Source: Polytrichum commune | Taxonomy: Eukaryota > Streptophyta > Polytrichopsida > Polytrichales > Polytrichaceae | Direction of reading: 5' to 3' | DNA: 64,000 nucleotides | Assembly (NCBI GenBank): GCA_950295325.1 | Contig: OX485803.1 | Coordinates: 31,983,554 to 32,047,553 of the forward strand | Shown: positions 12,722 through 23,643 of the stretch, in pieces | Layout of the letters: the number at the start of each line of letters is the position of its first letter | Position numbering within the stretch: position 1 is the stretch's first letter | The notes under the pieces: generated by a model | Told to the model about the DNA's origin: nothing | The model's database searches: none | What the model saw: only the letters and a program-made list of their open reading frames with translations | Made by a program: the position numbers and the translations under genes

Positions 12722-12983
12722 GTAACATAAGTCGGGAACTATGCATTAATGTAACATAAGTCTGGAACTATGCATTAATGTAACATAAGTCTGGAACTAT
12801 GCTTTAATGTAACATAAGTCTGGAACTATGCTTTAATGTAACATAAGTCTGGAACTATGCTTTAATGTAACATAAGTCTGGAACTATGCTTTAATGTAAC
12901 ATAAGTCTGGAACTATGCTTTAATGTAACATAAGTCTGGAACTATGCTTTAATGTAACATAAGTCTGGAACTATGCATTCCCC
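12722..12983 (+). repeat. 29-bp minisatellite, nine units
   Basis: Units begin GTAACATAAGTCTGG at 12,722, 12,751, 12,780 and onward to 12,954, with a strict 29-base period. Copies 1-2 share GCATTAAT and copies 3-8 share GCTTTAAT; the last is partial. Such arrays often lie near the ends of plant DNA transposons. No frame runs through it. Confidence 0.92.
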
Positions 12984-13304
12984 GTATGCGACTATGTGAA
13001 CTCACATTCTGCCAATGTTATAGATGTTACACATGATCCTTGGGTGTAGCTGGTATGGGAAGGGTTACCTAGAAGATAGATAGATAGAAACTCCGGTCCT
13101 TTTTAGGGGCCGGCGTGAATAGAGTGTCCGTTCGTAATGCCAACAACCCGATGCCCACAGGACAAGGGGAAGCTGGGACAAGACTACTCTCCTCTTTCGA
13201 GGATGGACACTATAGTAACCGAGAAACAAATAACATGGACCGATCATGGCCCACGGGGGTGCATGCCTTTTAAGTATAATTAGTGTTTTTGTAATGAGAG
13301 TGAA

Positions 13305-13417
13305 CACCAAGTCATGATTCCTCGGTTGGTTGTGGGAGGATGTTTGAGTTAAGACGTTCCGGGTTCGATTCCAGTCGAGTCCATATGATCGTTTAAAATG
13401 TATGACGTGACTTGGTG
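13305..13417 (+). repeat. tRNA-like fold inside a 10-bp inverted repeat (SINE-like)
   Basis: At 13,316-13,382 the sequence folds like a degenerate tRNA. It has an acceptor stem GATTC/GAGTC, a D-arm CCTC...GAGG enclosing GGTTGGTTGTG (A-box-like), an anticodon-type stem ATGTT/GACGT, and a T-arm with the near-canonical B box GGTTCGATTCC. CACCAAGTCA (13,305) and TGACTTGGTG (13,408) bracket it as perfect inverted repeats. The acceptor stem mismatches and lack of a clean anticodon loop argue against a working tRNA gene. A tRNA-derived SINE head or similar small element is more likely. No clear poly-A tail or target duplication was found. Confidence 0.45.
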
Positions 13418-13519
13418 CTGCAAGTGAGTAAAAGGCAGGAAATTTGTACCAACCAACCGGCATCAATCCCTCATTATGAGCTGTAAATAGATATGAAATA
13501 TTATATAAGTTTTTGGGTT

Positions 13520-14251
13520 TTATGGAGGGTCTAAGTTTTGGGGGAGCGGTTGGTGGTTTTCAATTCTCCTCTTATGGAGGAGGATGGACATGGCATATTG
13601 TATTGCAATGGTATTAATATTTTTAAAGGTATTTTTGATGGTAACCATGGGTATTTTGAGATTTTCTTCTAGTATTTTCATAGATGGGATGTGGGCCGTA
13701 GCTCGAGCCCCAGCTGTGATGACAATAAGTGGTTCGATTTTCCATCCTCTGGAAGCGATACTATCAATCAATGGTTTGTATTTGTTGTTTTTTGCTTCTA
13801 TTGCTTATGGGGAGAATCTGTCGTTACAATATGTGAATTCAATAAATTGTATGGTGAGGTTAGGGTCAATGTCAATGGGAGGGTCATTTTGATATGGTAG
13901 TCCTTTAATGCAGAGTATATCAGGTCGAAATCTTGCGTTGCAATGACATCTTTGTGTGTTACATGTGCAGGGGAGTGGCCAATTGGGGACAGTATTTTCT
14001 TGGGGATTATTATTGAAGGTACCGGCATTCATGAGGGTAAAACATCGGGATTTTTCGGACGACATTAGGAGCTTCCTAATTTCTCCGACTGCTTTGTTAT
14101 GTCTTTTAATTCGTAGTGAGTGTATATGTTGTTGGTTACATTTCAGTAGTACATGTAGCCAAGTGTCTGGATCATTTGAATTGCATATAGGGCACGTGAT
14201 AGAGGGGTACCTCTGGTGACCGAAGAACATTTGTTTTCTAGCATTACCCAT
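13520..14251 (-). pseudogene. C-terminal CCHC finger and restriction-like endonuclease of the Dualen-like element
   Basis: The frame reads CPICNSNDPDTWLHVLLKC (finger), then RIKRHNKAVGEI (RHN motif), RFRPDILCIKGL (PD of the nuclease) and IQFIEFTYCNDRF (acidic residue of the E/D-x-K region). After one in-frame TAA come Lys-rich KNNKYKPLIDSIASRGWKI and ITAGARATAHI. This is the complete motif order of the R2/Dualen-type RLE that nicks target DNA. The TAA (near 13,803) and a TGA at about 14,257 interrupt it; otherwise the frame is continuous with the RNase H part. Confidence 0.72.
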
Positions 14252-14257
14252 GTATGT

Positions 14258-15799
14258 TCATGTGCGGAATTTAATAAGGCATGATTTTTGTTTGTCTGTG
14301 ATTAAGGGATTTGTCCAGAATTCGTTGGACAGTTCTTTGTCAATGTCTATGTTTTCTGTCCATTTACACGTGTTGGGGGTTTGTGTGGCCATGATTGCTA
14401 TATTGGTTTCCCTATCATATTTTTTAATTTGTTTTTCTAAGAATCTTACTGGGCCTTTGTCTGGGACGTCTGCCATCGAGGCCCAGACGACCTTTTGATA
14501 ATAGTACGGGGTAGCGTGGGCATGTTCGTACGGGTGGATGGCAATTCTGTGTTCTAATTCTAACCCGTCTTTTGCTAGTTTATCCGCTTTTTCATTACCG
14601 TCAATGTTGACGTGTGCTCTAACTTTGTATAGTGTGATTGGCTGTGTACGGTCTTGAAGGATTTTTACCATGGAGTTGAGTGTGGTTTGGTCTGGGTGAC
14701 TATTATGGAGAGTGGGGTGTTTAATTTGTGTGTTGAGTAGGTATAATACGTTTAGACTGTCTGTGAATATAAATGCGGGTTTATTAGGGAATTGTGTATT
14801 GATGGTTCTTAGTGTTTTGTGTATAGCCATCATTTCTGCACGTAGTATGTTTTGATGCCCATGGAGTCTTTTGGCGATATTTAAGCCTTTGGGGCTATAG
14901 ATACCGTATCCAGCTCTTTCTCTTCTCCATACACCAGGGGCAATTTCTTTGGGTTTTATAAAGGATCCGTCCGTGTAGTAGCTAAATTGGGGGTGGAATT
15001 TTAGCGGTAAGTTAGTTTGGTAGTTTGGAAGTTGTGGGGTGGAGATATTATTGTGTAGGGGTGTGTTTGGGTAGTTTGATTTAGCCCATTTTTTACTAGG
15101 GTTAACGGTGATGTTCGGAGGGGTGGGTGGTGCAATTTGAGTGTGGCTTTGTAGTATTTGAAGGTTATTTGTTGTATCATTTATTAACTTCATTTGTTCG
15201 TAGGTACCTATGTTATTATTTTGGTGATGGATACAAAATATTTGCATGGTAGATGGTTCTTTCCTTGTGATATTGAGCTCGGGGGGTATTGTTGGTTCTT
15301 CGTATGTGATTGTATCAGCGGCAAAATGGGCAATGACATGTGTGTCTGGGAATGGGCCTATGTGTGGGTTCGAGTTTTGGTACCAATCAGTATCTGGGGA
15401 TATAATTATAGTGATTGTGTAAGGGTTATTTTGGGCCGCCATGCGTGCCCAGTGAATGGCTTGTTGTAGGTCTGTTGAGTTGTGAGGATGTGCGTATCCG
15501 ATTCCTTGCCATTTATAGTCAAACACTTTACCTAAGGATCCAAATATTATGTCTCGTGAAAATGGTGAGTAGAATTGGGTGAATTGTGTGGGACATGTAA
15601 CTGGGGATGAAAAATATGAGTGGTTAATATTGAATGTTGTAATTAGTAGATCCAATATTTGAGTTGGTATTGTATATTGGGCTCTTTTGAGTGGGTCGTT
15701 TTTTGGGATACGGTATTTGTATCTTTGGTATAGCCAAACAATTTCAGTTTCGAATGATTGGGTAGATGGTTCTAGACCGTGTGTGATATTTTTTGCCAA
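14258..15799 (-). pseudogene. RNase H domain region of the Dualen-like element
   Basis: The 513-codon frame has RNase H motifs in its second half: YYTDGSFIKP (first Asp), LRAEMMAIHKTLR (Glu), FIFTDSLNVLYLL (second Asp), and VRAHVNIDGNEKADKLAK (His/Asp end motif). All four catalytic acids are present. The N-terminal half is an N/T/P-rich connector. RNase H in non-LTR elements removes RNA from the RNA:DNA hybrid. The frame is open here but its flanks are stopped, so it survives only as a segment of the dead polyprotein. Confidence 0.78.
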
Positions 15800-16009
15800 T
15801 TGGTATTGTTTCCATAGCCATGTTAGTCTAGTTTTCGGGATGGTGATGAGATGCGTTCCATTGTCTTCGTATATGTGAGCGACATCGAATTGTGTTTGGA
15901 TAGTATCAGAGTTTGCTTCAATGTCGTTTTCTGGGTTGCATTCACTAATAGAGATATGTGCTAGCGGAATTATTATGGTTGGTGTAACGTATCTTGTGTC
16001 TCAGTGTTG

Positions 16010-18661
16010 TTATGTGGTGAAGTAGGCGTTAATGATGTTTGAAAAATGCTTATATTGTCTTTTTGTATAATATTGGATAAGCAGGTTTGTGTTGTGATTG
16101 CATATGTTGGCTTCACAATAGGGGTATAGGTCCCTTTGGGTTCGCCATTTATTATATGTGTTGTTATTTATTGTGGTCCATTGACATAGGTATGACGTGA
16201 TTGTTCTTTTTATTCCATTGTGGTCATTAGATTGTTTTTGTTTGTGATCGAGTATTTTGTGTATGGGGAATTGTCGGGGGTCTTTAAGCATGTTGTTGGG
16301 GGGAGGAGGTAGATGGGGGATGGGGAGGTTAGGGGGGTGTACGGGGGTGGTCGGTGTGTGAGGTAGGATGTTGTGATTTCTTAATATATATTTATTTTTG
16401 AGGGATCTTGTTGGGTGATGTTGTTGGCAAGGTAGGGAGCATTGATTGCAGGGGGGGTGGCAGAATAGTTGATTAGCTATATTAAGTGCGCTTTGGATAA
16501 GTTTAGAAGGAGTGGAGTGATAGATTTTGAATTCGTCCTTGTTCATTAGAGTGGTACCATTATGCATGGTAATTTGGTCTAGTGTGGTTATATTATGTAT
16601 AAGTAGTTTGTATAGTAGTTTAAGTGAGGTGTTGGGGTTTAGGCCATGTAGCATTTGTGTTTCTTGCATCCATGCAGTTTCAAGTGAGGATGGGGTTAGT
16701 AGAAAATTATTTATTGTGCTTTTTAGATGGACTCCGGCTTTATGTTTGAGCAAGAACAATGTTCTAGTAATGGGTGATCTAACACAGTGGTGGTATTTAA
16801 TGCGAGTGATTTCTTGAGAGCCCCCATATTTGGCGAGTATGAATTGTAATAGACCAGTATATATTTTCCCAATTCTCCCTTTGTCATTGAGGGCATTTTG
16901 TAATTGTTCTCCAATGCATCTTAGATAGGCATTTTGTAGTGAGAAAACTTCGATTCCAAATAGGTTGTGTGGGAGTTGTGTAGCGATATTAGATGTGCAT
17001 TTGGGTATCCCACAAATCGTTTTGTGAAGTGCTATGATTTTTTTATCTAGTTTTTTTATAGCTGGTATGGAGTAAGGTACTGCGTAGAAGCTGTATGCTA
17101 TTCCAGCGCGTATGACTGTATCTGCCATGTTTAATTTTTATTTCATAGTAGCTGGGCATGTTGCAAGGACTTGACATTGTTTGATAACTTTAGCTGTAGT
17201 AGTGTTTATTTGTGTTTTCCATTTGAGTGATGGTGCAAGGTTTATTCCTAGATACGTGTATGGTTCATGTTGGTTTAAGACTGGTATAGGTTGATTCTTG
17301 TAGTTTATATTGGTGGATTGGATTAAGGCTTTAAAGGTTGTGGGTTGAAGTTTGGATTTGTTTGGGCAGCCAGTTATTACACACTTGGGTATTCCAAGGT
17401 CCATTTCTGGCCATTCGCAGAATTTGTCTAGTTTGTTGAGTTGTGTTTGCAGTGTCTCTAGTTTATTGGCGATTGCTGCAAGATCATCTGCATATGCTGC
17501 TGATGAGATTTTTACTTTAGATATGCCAAAAGTGTATCCGTTATTTCCTTGTTGTAGCCATCTGAGGAGGGGTTCTAAGAATATGATAAATAGATATGGA
17601 CTAAGGGTATCACCTTGTATTGTACCTCTTTGAATAGGGATTGGTGAGGTTTTTCCGAAGTGTTCGCGAGTGAATATTGTTGAGAATTGTGAGTATATAT
17701 TTCCTATGAGATTTATGGAATCAGTGGGATATCCCAGATCTTTCATTATGGCTAAAAGTCTGGCGTGATCAATGGAGCCAAAGGCGTTTTTTAAGTCAAT
17801 GTAGAGGATATATATATCTTGGTTCGTGAGTCTTACGTCTTCAAGCGCTCCGATGAGTAGTTGGATTTGTCTAGAAGTGCTTCTCTCTGCTCTGAGGCCT
17901 TCTTGACTGTTATGTAATATTTGGTATTTTTCGCCATATGTTGATAGAATAGAGGTTAGTGTACTCGTGTAGAATTTATATATGATGTTAGCTAGCGCAA
18001 TAGGTCTGTGGTTTGTTAGTTGTGATGAGTTTCTTTTTTTATATAGTAATACTGTTAAACTGGTTTTCTATGATACGAGAATTTGTTTTTGTTTATAACA
18101 GTGTTTGAAGAATAGGAAAAGTAATTTATGGAAGCGTGGAGGCATATTTTTTAGAATTGAATTAGGTATTTTGTCTGGGCCTGGGACTTTATTATTACTT
18201 AGGTTTTTAAGACAAAAGTCATATGTTTCTTGGTCAAAATACGTGTGTAGAGGGGTGTGGGATTCTCCTCGCTTGTCAATTATGTATCCGTCTAGATCAT
18301 GCCATGGATATTGTCGGACTCCACATGTGCAGTGTAGTGGGTGTGTATTTTGGTATTTGCATGTGGGGACTGTAGGACGGTTACTGATGGATTGTTGTAT
18401 GTAAATTTCTGATGCAATGTCTTCTGGGTTGGTTAATATATTGTTTTGTCTATCAATGATGGAGTCCAGGGGTGAGATTTCAGTGTTCTTGAAGACTTTC
18501 CGATTTATTTTTTGGGGGCTTCTTTCGTACATTTGTCTGTATTTTGATACGGCTTTTAGAATGCAGTCTTTGGTATATTTTGTGGTGATTTTTCTGGCTT
18601 CTTTATTTGCCTTTTTTGCTATGGTTGCTATGGTATTAATCCACTCAGTAGGAGGTGCCAT
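16010..18661 (-). pseudogene. Reverse transcriptase and connector of the Dualen-like element
   Basis: Read in one frame with stops near 18,068, 17,138 and 16,010, this holds LSNNKVPGPDKIPNSIL (RT motif 1), a degenerate NHRPIAL block, YIDLKNAFGSIDHARL (motif A), RGTIQGDTLSPYLF (motif B) and SSAAYADDLAAIANKL (motif C, YADD). The thumb region ends near 17,138. The following 370 codons (MADTVIRAG onward) are a connector with many Asn/His/Pro residues and a Cys-rich CNQCSLPCQQHH patch. A Met-Lys-TAA break separates the two blocks, so the element can no longer make a continuous enzyme. Confidence 0.78.
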
Positions 18662-19076
18662 TGTGATAGGTGGGTGTGGGATGTTTGTGTGTTGGTGGTT
18701 TCGTATTTTGTTTAGGATGGGGTGTGCTTGCCAGAGTGGATCGTGTTGTGCAATGTATATAGTTTTTCTTATGAGGTGGTATGTGTTGAGGTGTCTTTTC
18801 CATTCTCTGGCCAGTTTTCGTGGCAGAAAACCACCTTGTTGTGATGTTCTGCTCGTAAGGTTTGGTAACGGGTCTGCTTTACATGTTTTTTCAATTGTTT
18901 CTGAAATTTTGTTTACAATATGGTCAAATGTTGTACAGACTTCTACCTATTGATCCGGGCTTAAGTGTTGATGATTTTCTAGTAATGTTGTAAGGGTTTT
19001 TATTTGGGTAGAGTTTTCTTCGAAAAATGTTATGTTGAATTTTTCGATATTTTCTGGTGGTATTGGGTCTAGTATT

Positions 19077-19990
19077 CTAGTTGGTGACCACTAGAATTTT
19101 TCGATATTTTCTGGTGGTATTGGGGGGTGGAGATCTGGCTATAAGGGTGTTATGAGGAATATGTAGTGCAACTGGATAATGGTCTGAGTTTAGATTCATA
19201 TTTGTATTAGTGGTGGAGATGAATTTGTTGTTGTCTGGTGAGTGGATGTAGAATCCATCTATTAGACTTGTTGATGTGTAATTATAGCCTCCTTGTTTGG
19301 AGATGCGAGTGTTAGTTGGGATATATTCTAGGTTGAGTGTTGCAGTATCTCGGTCAAAGTCACCACATAATGTGTATATGTGATTGGGGTTTATAGTGAT
19401 TTGATTAGTGATTTCGTTCTTAAGGTGTGGGATGAGGTGTATGTCTTCTAAGTGTGTAGACATATACATATGTACGATTAGCCAAGGTATTAGTGGGTGA
19501 TTGTTTATTTTAATTATTTGTAGGTATGGGGAGATATTTGCCGGTGTGAGAATTTTGGTAATATTCCCAGAGAATGCATATTTTTTGTGGATAAGTGTGA
19601 GTAGGCCTCATCTTCCGGGTGTATAGGGCATTCTTTGTTGTATGCATCTTGTGAGTGCATGTGTGTTGTTGAAGATGAGTTTAAATTCCGGAAATAGATT
19701 TTGTATGTATTTTGTAGATTTGTTTGCAGTTAGTTTGGTTTCTTGGATATGTATGATTGCTGTGTTGTTTAGCAAATTGTTTATTAGGCTTTGTAGGTTT
19801 GGCAGTGAAGTGTTGAGTGATGATGCATTCCATGTTATTATGTTTGTTTCGTGTACAGTATCTGTGTTGATTCTTATGGTTGGTGCGGAAGTAGCTGGGG
19901 GTGGGGGTGGGTGCGAGTATTCGTTTATGCTTTCTAGGCATCGAAGTGCTTCAGTGATCAATTGATTTGGGAGGAAGGTAAATTTGTTTT
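19077..19990 (-). pseudogene. APE-type endonuclease domain of the Dualen-like element
   Basis: The domain opens with NIITWNASSLNTSLPNLQ and AIIHIQETKLTAN (the WN and QETK motifs) at about 19,830-19,730. It is interrupted by a TGA near 19,608, then continues in the same frame with IYTLCGDFDRD (GDF motif), LIDGFYIHS and NSDHYPVALHI (SDH motif). All motifs of an apurinic/apyrimidinic-type LINE endonuclease are present. A short duplication (GAATTTTTCGATATTTTCTG at about 19,038 and 19,094) follows the domain on the side where the frame to RT is lost. Confidence 0.75.
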
Positions 19991-22990
19991 GGAGGGTGAT
20001 GGGTGTGGGTGTAGTATCTTGGTTGTGAATGAATTCATATATTTCTGTGTATATTGAATTTTTTGGGAGTATTATATCTTGATTGTTTCCTACAAATGTT
20101 GTGTAGGGGTGAAGTGTCAATATGTGCCTTTCGGGGGGGTTGGTGAGGTTAGCTAGTCTAATAATTAATGTGTTGGTCCATATGTCGTTAAAGTGGTAAT
20201 TTTGGGGTTGGGCTAGTATACTATTGCATGTGTCTATTGAGGGGTGGATGGTGATGACTATAGCATATAGCATATGGGTTAGTGGTGATTGCCTTTGTGT
20301 TTGGATGTATTGATGTAGATGTGGGTGGGTGTTTATTGCTTGATGGTGTAGTGGGTGTGTATTTTTTAGTATGGGAGCAAATGTATTTGCTATGTGTTGG
20401 TATTCAGGTTGTAGTTTTATAGTGTTTGGGATGAAGTATATGTTGGCTCTCTTTTTGTGTGTAGCAGGATGTGTATGTGGTATGTTAGGCATTGGTCCGG
20501 GGTTGGATTCTATGTCCCTGCATTTTAGTAATTCTAGTTTGGTAATGAAGTAGTATCCGTGGAAGTGGATTATTTTTGGATATATTGTGATTGTGAATTT
20601 GGTTGTGGTAGAGAGGTTAGGTATAGTGGGTATGGTGTTTTCTATTTGTATGGGTGAGAAGTGTGGTTTTGTATTATTTATAGATTTTTGGCTTGTTATT
20701 GAGTTAGGTTTCCAATTATTTATGAAGTGGTATTTGTTATTATTTGTGTGGCAAGGCCGGTAGGCCGAGGCCATTGTGTTTTTTGGGTGTGGTTGGTATT
20801 TTGTATGAGGGCTTAATAGGTTTTTGATTTTGTGATGGTGTTCGAAGTTAGGGTAAGGTCTATTTTTGGAGCATTTGTTTTGTAGGTATGCTTTGGTGTT
20901 TGTTGAGAGGTGAGGTTGGTAGGTTGAGGTTGCTTTGTTTTTCGGGTTGAGTTTTTGTTTAGTGTGCAAAATTAGTTTTGAGTAGGGGTGGTTTTTGGGG
21001 AGTGATTTGTGGTTTTGGTGGGTGTTATATTTGGTTAAGAGGTGTATATGGGAGTTGTCTTGGAGTACGTGTTTTATAGTTGTGCGTGGTTTCCATTTGG
21101 TCGTGATAGGGTTTGGCTTGTGGTGGAGATGGTAGGACAAGGTCATTTTGTAATTGTGATATGATTTGTATTTCAAGTGGAGGTTGGATTTGGAACTAGG
21201 GTATGGTGTGTTTTTTGGGCGTAGATTGGGATGTTTTTTAGATAGTGTGTGAGGTTCTAGGTTACGTTGGGTTTCTTGTTTCGAGTGGGTATTATGCTTT
21301 GGGCGTTGTTGTGGATGCACTTTGTTTTTAAGGTAAAGTCTAAGTTTTGAGCGGATATTATATTTCGGATGAAGTTTATTCTTTGGAGGAGAGTTGTGTC
21401 TTGGATGGAGTCTATGTTTTGGATGTGATATGTATTTTGAGTGAGGTTGGGGGTGTTTATGGGTTGGATGGGCATTGTAGTGTAGGATGGATGTGATTTC
21501 TTCAAGTTGTTTGGGTAAGAGGTGTGTGTTGTAGTTTGTTATTACTTTTGGTTTCTCTTCGTTTGTAGATTGGTATTTATAACTTTTATGGCGTGGCCGG
21601 TGGGCTAAAACCTTTTTGTGTTTGGGTGCAATTTTGTGCTTAGTGTGGGATGGAGTTGTTTTTTGAGGTAAAGATTTGGGTTAATGTTTTGGTGTGATTT
21701 GAGTGTTTGATATTTGTTTTTATTGGTTTTTTTGGGTGGAATGAGTATGGGTATGATGCCGGTAGGTCAAGCCCTTCTTAGTTGGTTGTCGTGGATTATG
21801 TTTTGTGTTTTGGTGTTTTGGTGTTTTAGGGGATTTTTTTTTGAACGGGGTGAGGTGGTATTGTGGGTTGTTGTATTTGTAGTGATATGGTGTGTGTTTG
21901 TATGTTTTCTTATTGTCTTTTGTGTTTGATATGGTTTTGGTTTTGTATATGTGTGTTTTGTATTTTGGATGTGTGCTTTGGTTATGTTTGTTTGTTTCTT
22001 GTGTTTGTCCGTAGGGTTTATTTTTAATGTCGGTAAGGTTTTATATGTATAATGAAGTTTGTATTTTTGTTGAGGTCTATATTTTGGGTGTAACATTGAG
22101 TTTGGGTGGGGTTTGCATTTTGGATGCGTGTAGTATATTGTTTGAGTATTGTCTTTGTGTGTGTCTATAGTAAGGTAGTTATACTTGTGTTTTATATGGT
22201 ATTTTGGGTATTGTAGGATATCATACTTAGTATGATAATATCTAGATTTAAAGAGTGTGGACTTTGTTGTAGGTGTGTATATGGTACTAGGGTGTGGTTG
22301 GATTTCTTTGTTTTTTGATGGTATATCTTTTATTGCATAAGAGGTGTGTTGTGGTTGTAGGGCAGCGTAGATGTTTGTATTATAGGAATACAAAAGGATT
22401 TCTAATCTCATAGGGGATATAGTAATTGGGTTGATGGGTCTTTGTTGGTAAGGGGTGTTGGGTGGTTTATGCCTTGTTATGTTAGCTGTGGTTTTGGTTT
22501 TTTGGTATGTTTTTGTTTTGTTGATATTTTCTTTTATCTTTTTTTGTTTTTTTTTTTCTTTATTGGCGAGGCCGGTAGGCCGAGCTCGTTCTAGTTTATT
22601 ATGGTTTTTGTTAATTTTTAACATGGAAGTTGAGTATTTTTCGTGGTATTTGTGTTTTGGGTTGTAGTATAGTTTTGGGTGGGTTTTGAGGTTTGGGTAA
22701 GGTGTGTTTGGTTTAGTGATATCTATTTTTTGATATTTTGTGAATATATATTTGGTTGTGGCGGGTGTTATGTTTCTTACTTGTTTGGGTAAGAAGTATG
22801 TGTATTTTGAATGTGTTTTGTATGTTGGGTGGGGTTTGTATTTTTGGTGGAGTTTATATGGTTGGTGAGGATTATATTTTGGGTGTAATATGTATTTTGT
22901 GTGGGGTTTGTATTTTGGGTGTGTATATTGTTTCGTTTGAGTTCTTTCTTTGTGTATGTGTAACGTAAAGTGATTATATTTATATTTCAT
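19990..22990 (-). pseudogene. Low-complexity ORF1-like leader of the Dualen-like element
   Basis: Minus-strand frames 22,990-21,767, 21,505-21,257 and the start of 21,320-19,608 encode repetitive text such as KYKPHTKYILHPKYNPH and YKLHQKYKPHPTYKTH, very rich in Lys, His, Pro, Tyr and Thr and nearly free of Asp and Glu. No folded domain is recognisable. A highly basic, disordered leader could bind RNA as ORF1 proteins do. Short GC-rich motifs (GCCGGTAGGCCGAG and variants) recur at about 20,757, 21,594, 21,757 and 22,567. After the 2A site comes a separate region of about 170 residues of unknown role before the endonuclease. Confidence 0.5.
20493..20516 (-). other. 2A-like ribosome-skipping motif
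   Basis: Codons for DIESNPGP are followed directly by Met-Pro; upstream context is LELLKCR. This matches the D-(V/I)-E-x-N-P-G-P consensus at which ribosomes skip a peptide bond and release an upstream product. It lies between the low-complexity leader and the endonuclease region of the Dualen-like polyprotein. It would therefore separate an ORF1-like protein from the enzyme without a second start codon. 2A peptides are known in some trypanosome, sea-urchin and other animal LINEs. Confidence 0.75.
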
Positions 22991-23244
22991 ATGGTATTTT
23001 GGCCGTCGTATGGTATCATGGATAGTATGATGGTATCTTTTATTATAGAGTACGGATTTTGTTGTGGGTGTGTGTATGATGTTTGGGTGTGGTCGGGTTT
23101 TAGTTTTATTTATTCTTTGGTTTTTTATGATTATGTTTTTGGTTATAGTGAAAGGGTTAGTTTTGGCGGGTGTTATGCTTTTTATTTGTTTGAGTAGGAA
23201 GTATGTGTATTTTGGATTAATTGTATGGTATTTGTATTTTGTTT

Positions 23245-23420
23245 GAGTATAGTGTTTTGTTTGGGTATTGTATTTTGCTTGAGTATGGTATTTTGCTTGA
23301 GTATAGTATTTTGCTTGAGTATAGTATTTTTCTTGAGCATGTCATTTTGCTTGAGTATGGTATTTTGTTTGAGTATGGTGTGTTGCTTGAGTATGGTATT
23401 TTGCTTGAGTATGGAATTTG
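23245..23420 (-). repeat. 18-bp tandem repeat, about ten units
   Basis: Units like TATTTTGCTTGAGTATGG repeat head to tail with a few substitutions. Eighteen bases equal six codons, and the minus frame reads a repeated YSSKIP. It lies at the 5' side of the Dualen-like element and probably grew by slippage from the same repetitive coding text as the leader. Confidence 0.85.
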
Positions 23421-23643
23421 TGTTCGTATAAAGTAGATAACTTGTATTTCATATGGTATTTTGGACATTGTGGGATACTATGAGTAGTACGATGGTATCT
23501 AGTATTTATTCTAGTATTTATTCTAGGTGTAGTAGTATATAGAATACTATGTGTAATACTATGTTTAATATTATGTCTACATATGTGTATGTATCTAAGA
23601 TAGTATTGAAGTAAATACTTTTGTTTTACCCGGCGATTTGTGG

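Larger units (their letters stand above)
13480..23640 (-). mobile_element. Dualen-like non-LTR retrotransposon (APE + RT + RNase H + RLE), inactivated
   Basis: About 10 kb of minus-strand sequence encodes, in order, a low-complexity Lys/His/Pro/Tyr/Thr-rich leader, a 2A-like peptide, an APE-type endonuclease, a reverse transcriptase, a connector, RNase H, a CCHC finger with RHN motif, and a PD-(D/E)XK restriction-like endonuclease. Two endonucleases plus RNase H in one polyprotein is the hallmark of Dualen/RandI elements first described in Chlamydomonas. From 18,661 to 13,520 everything is in one frame but carries several stop codons; a frameshift separates it from the 21,320-19,077 frame. 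The sense strand is strikingly poor in G, and composition changes sharply near 23,640, probably close to the 5' end. The 3' end is near 13,500. Target duplications were not resolved. Confidence 0.75.

Noticed and set aside
13316-13382. Functional tRNA gene
   Set aside because: Acceptor stem has mismatches and no clean seven-base anticodon loop can be formed.
18417-18953. Plus-strand frame of 178 codons in the Dualen-like region
   Set aside because: Shadow of the minus-strand retrotransposon coding sequence; Cys/Phe/Trp-rich text results from the base skew.
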